Both the position numbers and the translations under genes were made by a program. Source: JBCBTD01 sp039818825 (lineage in GTDB: Bacteria; Pseudomonadota; Alphaproteobacteria; Geminicoccales; Geminicoccaceae). From it: a DNA stretch of 64,000 nt. Within the stretch, counting starts at the first letter, position 1, and every line of letters starts with the position of its first letter. The stretch lies in the NCBI GenBank assembly GCA_039818825.1, contig JBCBTD010000006.1, positions 1-64,000 of the forward strand, given 5' to 3'. This document shows positions 16,144-23,611 of the stretch, in pieces. The notes under the pieces are model-generated. The model saw only the letters and a program-made list of their open reading frames with translations, made no database searches and had not been told where the DNA came from.

Positions 16144-17366
16144 GCGGCATCCTCACGCCGCGCACCCCAGGCCGGGAACGGGTCGGGCAGATCGAGCCAA
16201 GCATCGGCACCGGCATCGAACTCCGCCGCGGTGAGCAGGCAGAGGTTCAGCGCGCCGTCGAGGGCGTCGCGGTCGAGGTCGATGCCAATGAAGACCAACT
16301 CTTGGCGGCGGTCGCCCCAGCTGTCGTCCCAGCGCTCGGCGATCATCCGGCGCCAGGCGCGATCCTCCGGCCAACGCTCCTTTGGCACCGCAGCCCACCA
16401 GAGCCCCGCCGCACGGTGCTGTCGAACGGCACCCGCCATCGACATCTCGCCGACCCATTCTGGCCGCGAGGCGATCCAGAAGAAGCCCTTGGCGCGCACC
16501 ACGCCCGGCCAGTCGCCGTCAACGAGGAAGCGGTGCAGGCGCCCCGGGTGGAAGGGCGTACGCGCTCGGAAGACGAAACTCTGGATGCCATACTCTTCGG
16601 TCTCCGGCACGTGCTCGGCGAAGCCGTAGAGTTCTTGGAACCAGCCCGGGTTCTTCTGCGCCTCCGCGAAGTCGAAGCGGCCGGTCTGGAGCACCTCGTC
16701 AAGCGGCACGTCGGCGTTCACGGCTTCAAGGACGCTGGCGCGTGGGTTGAGACTGCGGATGACGGCGCGCACCCGGGCGAGCGTCGGCGCGTCGGCGAGG
16801 TCGGTCTTGTTGACGATGACGACGTCGGCGAACTCCACTTGGTCGACCAGCAGATCGACCACGGTCCGCGCGTCCTCCGCACCCAGGCTCTCGCCGCGAT
16901 CCTTCAGAAAGTCGCAGCTCGCGTACTCGCGCAGCAGGTTCGCGGCGTCGACCATGGTCACCATCGTGTCGAGCCGCGCGACGTCGCCCAGGCAGTCGCC
17001 ATCCTCGTCGCGGAAGTCGAACGTCGCCGCCACCGGCATCGGTTCCGAGATACCGGTCGATTCGATCACCAGCTGATCGAACCGTCCACTCTCCGCGAGC
17101 GCGCGGACCTCTTTCAGGAGATCGTCGCGGAGCGTGCAGCAGATGCAGCCGTTGGTGAGCTCCACCATCGTCTCCGCTGTGCGACTGACGCCGGCTTCAC
17201 CCTGGCGCACGAGCTCCGCGTCGATGTTCACTTCGCTCATGTCGTTCACGATGACCGCGACGCGGCGGCCCTCGCGATTGGCGAGGATGTGGTTCAAGAG
17301 GGTTGTCTTGCCGGCGCCGAGAAAGCCGGAAAGGACGGTGACGGGCAGGCGCGTATCCAGCTCCAT
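16140..17366 (-). CDS. COG0523 (CobW/ZigA-type) zinc metallochaperone GTPase
   Basis: A 408-residue G3E-family GTPase. Walker A is SGFLGAGKTT at residues 13-22, the metal-binding CxCC is GCICCTL with Cys74, 76 and 77, and the guanine-specificity motif is VNKTDLAD. A CobW C-terminal domain follows (FVFRARTPFHPGRLHRFL). Length and C-terminus match the ZigA/YciC subgroup, which is Zur-repressed and delivers zinc to client enzymes under starvation. The ATG at 17366 begins just before the first beta strand; the frame is open upstream to 17528 but those residues are not family-like. It couples to the DUF1826 gene and lies 61 bases after the DUF4198 gene. Confidence 0.88.
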   Translation of the reverse strand: MELDTRLPVTVLSGFLGAGKTTLLNHILANREGRRVAVIVNDMSEVNIDAELVRQGEAGVSRTAETMVELTNGCICCTLRDDLLKEVRALAESGRFDQLVIESTGISEPMPVAATFDFRDEDGDCLGDVARLDTMVTMVDAANLLREYASCDFLKDRGESLGAEDARTVVDLLVDQVEFADVVIVNKTDLADAPTLARVRAVIRSLNPRASVLEAVNADVPLDEVLQTGRFDFAEAQKNPGWFQELYGFAEHVPETEEYGIQSFVFRARTPFHPGRLHRFLVDGDWPGVVRAKGFFWIASRPEWVGEMSMAGAVRQHRAAGLWWAAVPKERWPEDRAWRRMIAERWDDSWGDRRQELVFIGIDLDRDALDGALNLCLLTAAEFDAGADAWLDLPDPFPAWGARREDAA

Positions 17367-17427
17367 GCGGACTCCGTGACGTATAGGGGGGAGCGGGGCG
17401 GACACGGCTTGCGCCCGCCCCTGGCGA

Positions 17428-18153
17428 TCATTCAGCGTGGAAGTCGAGCGTGAAGGAGAGCGTCGTGAAGAGCCCGAGCTTGTCGGCGTCGGCGGACTCG
17501 GGCGTGGGGACGCTGTGCGAGACCGCAATCACGTTGAGGCCTTGGTTGCGCACGTCGACGACCGCCTCGCCCGCAGCGTCAGTGGTAACATCGCGCTCGT
17601 CGCTGGCGGTGGTGTACTCGCCGATGACCGTAGCGCCGGCGAGCGGCGCTCCGTCGTAAAGCACCCGGAGGGGCAGCTCGTCGCCCATCGTCAGCGTCAT
17701 CGGGTCGATCAGGGGAACGATCTCCAGCGGCAGCCCCATAGCTTCGGGCGTGGCATCGAGCTGGCTCAGCACCGTCGTCGCGTACTTGACATAGTGACCG
17801 GACTGCTTGGCGCCCTCGACCGCGGATTTGGGCTCGTTCACCCACGTGCCGTCCGGTCGCTCGCTCCAGAAGCCGTTGTCCAAGGTGGCGGTGAGGATCG
17901 CGGCGCCATCGCCCACGTCCAAGAGCACATGGTCGTCTTGCGGCCGGGTGTCGATGGGCACCGTCTTGCCGGTGCCGTCGAAGGCGGCGACGGCGATCAG
18001 CTTGGCCGGGTCGTAGCCTTCATCGGATGCACCGTGACCGTAGATCACCGCCCAGTCGTCGTGCCGCTGTGCCACCCAGATGCCGTGGGCGGCAGCGACA
18101 TCGGCGGCGATGAGGCCTGCGAGGGCGACCGAGCCGGCCAGAATGGTTCGCAT
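17428..18153 (-). CDS. DUF4198-type periplasmic protein
   Basis: A 241-residue exported protein. A Sec signal peptide (MRTILAGSVALAGLIAADVA) ends before AHGIWVAQRHDDW, so the mature protein would start with a His near its N-terminus, as in DUF4198/NikM-related periplasmic proteins linked to metal uptake. The C-terminal part (ELPLRVLYDGAPLAGATVIG, then TDAAGEAVVDVRNQG) looks like a carboxypeptidase-regulatory-like Ig domain. Start is the ATG at 18153, six bases after GAGGAGG; a TTG at 18168 is an unlikely alternative. It is the first gene after the divergent Zur-like box, so probably zinc-repressed. It may bind zinc in the periplasm or at the outer membrane (inference). Confidence 0.72.
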   Translation of the reverse strand: MRTILAGSVALAGLIAADVAAAHGIWVAQRHDDWAVIYGHGASDEGYDPAKLIAVAAFDGTGKTVPIDTRPQDDHVLLDVGDGAAILTATLDNGFWSERPDGTWVNEPKSAVEGAKQSGHYVKYATTVLSQLDATPEAMGLPLEIVPLIDPMTLTMGDELPLRVLYDGAPLAGATVIGEYTTASDERDVTTDAAGEAVVDVRNQGLNVIAVSHSVPTPESADADKLGLFTTLSFTLDFHAE

Positions 18154-18197
18154 CGAAGTCCTCCTCAAAGCGCGCCGTACCCCGTCGATGGCGCTGC

Positions 18198-18215
18198 GTT
18201 ATGTTATACTATAAC
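18198..18215. promoter_or_regulatory. Candidate Zur box 1
   Basis: GTTATGTTATACTATAAC is an AT-rich inverted repeat (GTTAT and ATAAC arms) in the 99-base gap between the divergent DUF4198 and COG0523 genes. It fits the GTTATAATATAAC-like operators bound by Zur in Proteobacteria and resembles the palindrome between znuA and zur. Its position would repress both directions when zinc is sufficient. Confidence 0.72.
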
Positions 18216-18252
18216 GTCCGTCAAGCGTTGGCACGACCCGATTGGAGCCGTC

Positions 18253-19335
18253 ATGACCGCCCCGAGCCTCTCCTCACAAATTCCCGTTGTCGTGATCACG
18301 GGCTTCCTGGGTGCGGGCAAGACGACGCTCTTGCAGAAGCTCGTGCGCCGCCCGGAACTCCGGGCCACCGCCGTGATCATCAACGAGTTCGGCGAGATCG
18401 GGCTCGATCACGACTTGTTGGAGACGGGCGACGAGACCGTGGTCGAGCTGGATGGCGGCTGCCTCTGCTGCACGGTGCGCAGCGACCTGGTGGACACGCT
18501 CCGCGACCTCCATGGCCGTCACATACGTGGGACCATCGACCTCGAGCGCGTCGTCATCGAGACGACCGGGCTCGCCGATCCGGCGCCGATCCTGGCGACG
18601 CTGTTGGGTGACGTCTATGCCGGGCACTACTTCCGCTTGGCCTCGGTCGTGACGCTGGTGGACGCTGTCAACGGCCGCGCGACGCTCGACGCGCACCCCG
18701 AAGCCGCCCGGCAGGTCGCCGTCGCCGACCGGCTCGTGCTGACGAAGGTCGACATGGCCCCGGAGGTGGGACCGCTCCGTACGGCCTTACGCCAGCTCAA
18801 CCCGACCGCGCCCGTCATTCGGGCGGCCCACGGCGAAGCCGATCCGGACGCGCTCTTGGAGGACGGGCTCTACGACCCCGCAACGAAGAGCCCCGATGTC
18901 CAGGCATGGCTCCGCGCCGAGGCGCATCCGTCGGGCCACGACCACGGGCATCCGCACACGCACGAGCACGACGTCAACCGGCACGGCGAAGACATCCGCG
19001 CGTTCTGCCTCCGTCGCGAGGCGCCGGTGCCGACGGCCGCGTTCGATGCGTTCATGGATCTCCTCTGGATGATGGCAGGCTCGGAGCTGCTGCGCGTGAA
19101 AGGTCTCGTCTGTCTCGCCGAGGAGGCGGACAGGCCGCTCGTTTTTCACGCCGTGCAACACGCCATCCACCCGACGGTCACCTTGGACAGGTGGCCGTCG
19201 GCAGACCGCTCCACGCGCATCGTCTTCATCGTCAGAAACATCGCGCCACCCAAGATCGAGGCCATGCTCGATGCGCTGATCGCGCAGGCGCCCGAGATCG
19301 AGGCCGGCCGGGCCGCTGCGGAGCAAGCTCCATAA
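18253..19335 (+). CDS. COG0523 GTPase with His-rich loop (YjiA/zinc-chaperone type)
   Basis: A 360-residue G3E GTPase. Walker A TGFLGAGKTT is at residues 16-25, the CxCC site GCLCCTV has Cys70, 72 and 73, and LTKVDMAP is the guanine-specificity region. Residues 225-244 form a His-rich loop (HPSGHDHGHPHTHEHD), a common zinc-binding feature of these chaperones. The CobW C-terminal domain follows. The ATG at 18253 is 38 bases after the Zur-like box; the frame is open further upstream but crosses that box. It differs from the other COG0523 protein in this island by its His loop and length, so the two likely serve different client proteins. Confidence 0.88.
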   Translation: MTAPSLSSQIPVVVITGFLGAGKTTLLQKLVRRPELRATAVIINEFGEIGLDHDLLETGDETVVELDGGCLCCTVRSDLVDTLRDLHGRHIRGTIDLERVVIETTGLADPAPILATLLGDVYAGHYFRLASVVTLVDAVNGRATLDAHPEAARQVAVADRLVLTKVDMAPEVGPLRTALRQLNPTAPVIRAAHGEADPDALLEDGLYDPATKSPDVQAWLRAEAHPSGHDHGHPHTHEHDVNRHGEDIRAFCLRREAPVPTAAFDAFMDLLWMMAGSELLRVKGLVCLAEEADRPLVFHAVQHAIHPTVTLDRWPSADRSTRIVFIVRNIAPPKIEAMLDALIAQAPEIEAGRAAAEQAP

Positions 19336-19541
19336 TCCCCGATACCTACGAACGCTGGCATCGTTGCATCACCGTCGACTGCGGTCTGGAGCTGACGCCG
19401 GCCTTCATCGACGAACGTCTCGCCGAGTTGCGCGATCCGAGTGCCTACCGCACCCGCCGCTTCGTGGAGCAGTATGGCGAAGCCCATCGCGGCCGGGTCG
19501 TCGACTGGTTCGAGCGGGCGCGGCGCGAAGAGCGAGCGTGA
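19332..19541 (+). CDS. Small conserved-looking protein after the COG0523 gene
   Basis: The frame reads YERWHRCITVDCGLELTPAF, then IDERLAELRDPSAYRTRRFV and ends VVDWFERARREERA, with compact, charged, protein-like composition and about 68 residues. It follows the COG0523 stop directly and overlaps it. No ATG, GTG or TTG lies in frame near the beginning; the codons at 19332 and 19335 are ATA and ATC, so either a rare start is used or the start is unclear. I have the impression that similar short proteins accompany COG0523 genes elsewhere, but no function is known to me. Confidence 0.5.
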   Translation: MIPDTYERWHRCITVDCGLELTPAFIDERLAELRDPSAYRTRRFVEQYGEAHRGRVVDWFERARREERA

Positions 19542-19588
19542 CATCGCTTGGACTGGCCGAGCTGGCGAGGCCCGGCCAATCGCCGCAA

Positions 19589-20446
19589 TCAGCGGGGCAT
19601 CCAGCGCCTCTGACGACGGATCGCCACAAGTGCCCCCAACGCGGAGCCGAAGAGTAGCATCGCGGGGGGAACGGGTACCGGTGTCAGCTCGAGCGAACGA
19701 AGCTCCAACTCGTTGCCGGTGATATCGACGCCGCTGAGGACAAAGGCACCGATGACGTTGACACGCGAAAGGTCCGCCGCCGGCAGGAACGGAGCGGCGG
19801 GCGCGTCGAAGTCGGCGAACGCGACGAGCACGTCGAACGGCTGCGTTTGGTCGCCAGCGACCTCAGTTACAGGCGACCGCGACCAACCTTCGACGAAGCC
19901 ACACGCAGCACCGCAGGGCGAGCCGGGCCCGATGTTCAGCATCTGCAGCTGGACTTCGAGCGGGGCGGCGTTCGAGCCGAAGCTCAAGCGGAAGGCTCGG
20001 TGATCCGTGACGTCCAGCGAGAGCGGATCGGTCGGTTCGGCATCGAACCGAGTGGAGCCGTCGCCGGCCCCGTCCCATTCGAGGTAAGTGTTCACGTGCA
20101 TCCCGGGGTCGTTGTCCCAGAATAGGCCCCGCGCCGGGTCGACGCCGAATGTCCAGCTCTCGCCGGGCGTGCCATAGCCGGCCCAAAAGCGCATGTCGCG
20201 CTCGCCACCGAGAGTACGGTCACCACGCGATACGCGCGTCACGCCCGTTTGTCCGGTCGTCGGATCGACCATACCGGCGCTCTCAGCCGCCAGCCGTTCG
20301 GGCCCGAACGGAATGTCGAACCGGTCGACCGGGAGATCCGGCACGGTCGTGGCGAAGACCGGAGCGGTAAGAAGAGCGAGCACCGCTGAGGCGACGCCTG
20401 CGCGGGCGGAGGCGCGCAAGCTCCGCTTCATCGATCTGGCGCTCAC
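19589..20446 (-). CDS. PEP-CTERM-type exported protein coupled to znuA
   Basis: A 285-residue exported protein. It has a signal peptide (SAVLALLTAPVFATT), a mature domain rich in Asp, Gly and aromatics that looks beta-rich, two Cys in SPCGAACGF, and a C-terminal sorting signal: VPVPPAMLLFGSALGALV followed by IRRQRR. That tail is the PEP-CTERM/VPLPA type recognised by exosortase. The start GTG overlaps the znuA stop as GTGA, so the two genes are translationally coupled and should share zinc control; an ATG six codons in is an alternative. The function is unknown. A surface or envelope role linked to zinc is inference. Confidence 0.75.
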   Translation of the reverse strand: MSARSMKRSLRASARAGVASAVLALLTAPVFATTVPDLPVDRFDIPFGPERLAAESAGMVDPTTGQTGVTRVSRGDRTLGGERDMRFWAGYGTPGESWTFGVDPARGLFWDNDPGMHVNTYLEWDGAGDGSTRFDAEPTDPLSLDVTDHRAFRLSFGSNAAPLEVQLQMLNIGPGSPCGAACGFVEGWSRSPVTEVAGDQTQPFDVLVAFADFDAPAAPFLPAADLSRVNVIGAFVLSGVDITGNELELRSLELTPVPVPPAMLLFGSALGALVAIRRQRRWMPR

Positions 20447-21537
20447 GCGCCGAGGCAGGCGACGAGTTCGTCGCGCAGGTTGCGCAGAAGCGTCGGGTAG
20501 AGGTCAGGACCGAGTTCGAGGCCGACACCAAGCGGGTCGAGTTCGCCCACGCGGGCATCGGTGCCCTCGATGACGGTGTCGACGAGCGCGGGCTCGAACT
20601 GTGGCTCCCGGAAGACGCACGTTGCGTCCATAGCACGAATGGCATCGCGGATCTCCGCAACCCGTGCCGGGCTCGGCGGCGCTGCATCGCCAAGGGCTAT
20701 GGCGCCAGCGGCTTCGATCCCGAAGCGTGCCTCGAAATAGTGGTAGGCGTCGTGGAAGACGACGAAGCCGGAGCCACTGACCGGCGCGAGGTCAGCCTCG
20801 AGCTCGGCGATCAGCGTGTCCAGCTCAGCCTTTCCAGCCGCCGCGTTTTCGAAGTAGGTCGACGCGTTGGACGGGTCCGCGGTCGACAGTGCGCCTGCCA
20901 TCGCGTCTAGCCAAACCTTGGCGTTCTCAGGATCGAGCCAAGCGTGTGGATCAATTCCGTGGTGGTCGTGGGCATGCTCGTCGTCGTGGGCATGCTCGTC
21001 GTCGTGGGCATGCTCGTCGTCGTGGGCATGCTCGTCGTCGTGGGCGTGCTCGTCGTCGCGGGCGTGCTCGTCGTCGTGGGCGTGCTCGTCGTCGTGGGCG
21101 TGCTCGTCGTCGTGGGCGTGCTCGTCGTCGTGGGCGTGCTCGTCGTCGTGGGCATGCTCGTCGTCGTGATCGTGGGTCTCGAAAGTGGCGCCTTCGCGGA
21201 ACTCGAGGAGCGTCACGCCCGGCACGTCCAACAGCGGAACCGAGTTTGCGTCGTCGCCGAGCGTGTCGATCGACCGAGCGAGCCAAGGTGTCAGCTCCTC
21301 GCCGACCCACAGCACGACTTGGGCTTCCTGGAGCAGCGCCGCTTCCGACGGCCGCATCGCGTACCCGTGGGGCGAGGCTCCGGGCGGCAGGACGAGCTCG
21401 GGCTCACCCACTCCGGCCATGACCCTGGCGGCCAAGGAGTGCACGGCCGGAATGTCGGTGGCCACGCGTGGCGCCGCCGCCGCTGGAGCGGCGAGGGCGA
21501 CGCCGATCCCGAGAGCGAGTAGGGTCTTGGTCTGCAT
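20443..21537 (-). CDS. znuA: Zinc ABC transporter substrate-binding protein ZnuA
   Basis: A 364-residue periplasmic zinc receptor of cluster A-I. It has a signal peptide (MQTKTLLALGIGVALAAPAA), the His ligand region GASPHGYAMRPS (His57), a large His/Asp-rich loop at about residues 122-196, then HHGIDPHAWLDP with the second His ligand, FHDAYHYFEARFG with the third, and a C-terminal Asp in GELDPLG. The loop is unusually regular: eleven tandem DDEHAH units. The ATG at 21537 follows GGGAGCACACC; upstream in-frame codons would cross the Zur-like box. It is divergent from zur-znuCB and coupled to the PEP-CTERM gene. Confidence 0.93.
   Translation of the reverse strand: MQTKTLLALGIGVALAAPAAAAPRVATDIPAVHSLAARVMAGVGEPELVLPPGASPHGYAMRPSEAALLQEAQVVLWVGEELTPWLARSIDTLGDDANSVPLLDVPGVTLLEFREGATFETHDHDDEHAHDDEHAHDDEHAHDDEHAHDDEHAHDDEHARDDEHAHDDEHAHDDEHAHDDEHAHDDEHAHDHHGIDPHAWLDPENAKVWLDAMAGALSTADPSNASTYFENAAAGKAELDTLIAELEADLAPVSGSGFVVFHDAYHYFEARFGIEAAGAIALGDAAPPSPARVAEIRDAIRAMDATCVFREPQFEPALVDTVIEGTDARVGELDPLGVGLELGPDLYPTLLRNLRDELVACLGA
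20968..21165 (-). repeat. Eleven 18-bp tandem repeats inside znuA
   Basis: Eleven in-frame copies of an 18-base unit encode DDEHAH, with one copy reading DDEHAR. The copies are nearly identical at DNA level; the main visible variation is GCATGCTC versus GCGTGCTC-like third-position changes. This forms the His-rich zinc-catching loop of ZnuA. Near-identity at silent sites suggests recent expansion by slippage or unequal recombination, so copy number may vary between strains. Confidence 0.92.
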
Positions 21538-21578
21538 GGTGTGCTCCCAATGTTGCGACTGTCGCACGAACGCTCTAT

Positions 21579-21598
21579 GCGTTACGTTATAACGTTGC
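21579..21598. promoter_or_regulatory. Candidate Zur box 2
   Basis: GCGTTACGTTATAACGTTGC contains the perfect palindrome ACGTTATAACGT (21584-21595) and lies between the divergent znuA and zur genes. It resembles box 1 at 18198-18215. It should let Zur repress znuA with the PEP-CTERM gene and, in the other direction, its own gene with znuCB. Confidence 0.8.
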
Positions 21599-21627
21599 AA
21601 GCCAATCGAAGCTGGAGCGAGCGCGAC

Positions 21628-22089
21628 GTGACGAGACGGTCGCTGAAGAACGTTGGCCTAGCGCAGAATTCCAAGCCGGCGGACACGTCAGAGCGACCCC
21701 GCATGACGCCGGTCAGGCGACGGGTGTTGGAGACGCTGTGCGCTGCCGACAAACCTCTCGGGGCGTACGACCTGATGGCCCAGCTCAACGCAACGGGCGT
21801 CCGCGCGCAGCCTCCGGCTGCATACCGCGCGCTCGATTTCCTCGTCGCGCAGGGGTTCGCCCACAAGCTCAGCAGCCGTCGCGCCTACGTTGCGTGCGAC
21901 CATCCCGGAACGCAGCATGCTGCCGCATTCATGATTTGCCGCCGGTGCGGCCGTGCCATCGAGACGTGTGTCACGCCGCGCTACGGTCCCTTGCGAAAGG
22001 CCGCAAGTGCGGCTGGTTTCTCCATCGAGCGTACGGTTCTCGAAGTTGAGGGTGTATGCGCCGCCTGCCGTGAGAACCCTTCGGCGTGA
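21628..22089 (+). CDS. zur: Zinc uptake regulator Zur (Fur family)
   Basis: A 153-residue Fur-family repressor. The winged helix covers about residues 25-95, with MTPVRRRVLETLCAADKPLG and AQPPAAYRALDFLVAQGF. Metal-binding elements are CDHPGTQHAA, the first Cys pair CRRCG, and the second pair CAAC near the end. The ordinary N-terminus and position beside znuABC indicate Zur rather than Fur. I chose the GTG at 21628 because longer in-frame starts would overlap the Zur-like box. The znuC gene begins inside its stop codon (GTGA), giving a zur-znuC-znuB operon. Confidence 0.9.
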   Translation: MTRRSLKNVGLAQNSKPADTSERPRMTPVRRRVLETLCAADKPLGAYDLMAQLNATGVRAQPPAAYRALDFLVAQGFAHKLSSRRAYVACDHPGTQHAAAFMICRRCGRAIETCVTPRYGPLRKAASAAGFSIERTVLEVEGVCAACRENPSA

Positions 22090-22817
22090 GCCTCGTCGTC
22101 GCTTCGGGGCTCACGGTCACCCTCGGCAGTCGCATCGTCCTCGAGGGCGTCGACCTCAGCGTCGCCGCCGGAGAGATGGTCACGCTGCTCGGGCCCAACG
22201 GGTCGGGCAAGACCACGCTCTTGCGCACGCTCCTAGGGGCCATTCGTCCCACCGCAGGCTGCGTCGTGCGGCCGGCCGATCTTGTCGTCGGTTACGTCCC
22301 GCAGCGTCTTGCCATCGACCCCAACCTCCCGATCACGGTCGCTAGATTTCTGGATCTACCTGAGCGCACTGGCAGTGCGCGGAAGCGTGCAGCACTCGCG
22401 CGCGTCGGGATCGACGGCCTCGAACGGCGCGCCATGACCGAGTTGTCCGGCGGGCAGTTCCAGCGCGCTCTGTTGGCCCGTGCCCTGCTTTCGGAGCCGC
22501 AGCTACTCATGCTCGACGAGCCCACGCAGGGCTTGGATCAAATCGGCAAGGCGGTCTTCTACCAACTCGTCGACCAGGTTCGCCGCGATACCGGCTGCGG
22601 GGTCCTGATGGTCAGCCACGACCTGCACGTGGTCATGAGTGCCTCCGACCGCGTCGTCTGCCTCAACCGCAGCATCTGCTGCGAGGGCGCGCCATCGCAG
22701 GTCGCCTCGGCGCCGGCCTATCACGCACTCTTCGGCCGGGACACGCAGGGGGCGCTCGCCCTCTATCGGCACCAGCATGAGCAGAGGCATGCGGATCCGG
22801 GCAGGGATATCGCCTGA
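22086..22817 (+). CDS. znuC: Zinc ABC transporter ATPase ZnuC
   Basis: A 243-residue ATPase. It has Walker A GPNGSGKTTLLRTLLG near residue 38, the signature LSGGQFQRALLARALL, Walker B LLMLDEPTQGLDQ and H-loop MVSHDLHVVMSASD, all typical for the zinc/manganese importer group. The Start GTG overlaps the zur stop, and the znuB ATG overlaps this gene's stop by one base. It powers uptake of zinc delivered by ZnuA through ZnuB. Confidence 0.92.
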   Translation: MSLVVASGLTVTLGSRIVLEGVDLSVAAGEMVTLLGPNGSGKTTLLRTLLGAIRPTAGCVVRPADLVVGYVPQRLAIDPNLPITVARFLDLPERTGSARKRAALARVGIDGLERRAMTELSGGQFQRALLARALLSEPQLLMLDEPTQGLDQIGKAVFYQLVDQVRRDTGCGVLMVSHDLHVVMSASDRVVCLNRSICCEGAPSQVASAPAYHALFGRDTQGALALYRHQHEQRHADPGRDIA

Positions 22818-23611
22818 TGCTCGATGACTTTCTCGTACGGGCGACGCTGGCCGGTGTCGGCGTCAGCCTCGCCGCGGCGCCCTTGGGTTGCTTCGTCGTG
22901 TGGCGACGAATGGCGTATTTCGGGGATGCGACGGCGCATGCAGCGATCCTGGGGGTCGCGTTGGCACTCACCTTCGAGGTGTCCGTTTTCGCCGGCGTGG
23001 TGGTGGTGTCGCTGCTCATGGCGGCGACCGTGGCGGCGCTGAGCGGACGCAGCTTTGCCATGGATACGCTCTTGGGCGTGCTGGCACACTCGGCGCTCGC
23101 CTTCGGGCTGGTTGCCATGTCGTTTCTGCCGGGCGTGCGCATGGATCTCATGGGCTATCTCTTTGGCGACATACTCGCCGTCGGCCGCGGCGATCTCCTG
23201 GTCATCTGGGGCGGCGCAACGTTGGTACTGACGCTTCTATGGTTCCGCTGGACGCGTCTGCTCACGGCCACGTTGAATCCGGATCTCGCTTTCGCCAGTG
23301 GCGTCCATCCTCGCGTCGAGCAGTTCCTGTTGACCGTAGGCCTGGCCATCGTGGTGGCGGTCGCACTCAAGGTGGTCGGAGCCCTGCTCATCGCGTCGCT
23401 CTTGATCATTCCTGCTGCAACGGCGCGACCCTTGGCCCGCGATCCTGAGATCATGGCGGCGGGTGCCGCGCTCGTGGCCATCATCGCGACCGCGGGCGGC
23501 CTGCGAGCGGCCTACCTGTTCGACACCCCCACCGGCCCGACGATCGTCGCCCTGGCGGCCGTCCTGTTCGCCTTGTCGAGCACGGTGGCGGCATGCCGCC
23601 GGCGCCTCTGA
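22817..23611 (+). CDS. znuB: Zinc ABC transporter permease ZnuB
   Basis: A 264-residue ABC-3 family permease with about eight hydrophobic segments. Recognisable family features are WRRMAYFGDATAHAAILGVA near residue 29, the DLMGYLFGDILAV region and LKVVGALLIASLLIIPAATA in the C-terminal half. It is the last gene of the zur-znuCB operon. About 450 bases without a recognised gene follow before the chimeric integrase/IS3 remnant. Confidence 0.92.
   Translation: MLDDFLVRATLAGVGVSLAAAPLGCFVVWRRMAYFGDATAHAAILGVALALTFEVSVFAGVVVVSLLMAATVAALSGRSFAMDTLLGVLAHSALAFGLVAMSFLPGVRMDLMGYLFGDILAVGRGDLLVIWGGATLVLTLLWFRWTRLLTATLNPDLAFASGVHPRVEQFLLTVGLAIVVAVALKVVGALLIASLLIIPAATARPLARDPEIMAAGAALVAIIATAGGLRAAYLFDTPTGPTIVALAAVLFALSSTVAACRRRL

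Noticed and set aside
20968..21165. Possible CRISPR array.
   Set aside because: The units are contiguous 18-base coding repeats without spacers and lie inside znuA.
20867..21522. Plus-strand and third-frame ORFs across the znuA repeats (runs of Ser-Trp-Ala-Cys, Arg-rich or Val-rich units).
   Set aside because: They are translations of the 18-base znuA repeat in wrong frames; the minus-strand frame gives a full ZnuA with all metal ligands.
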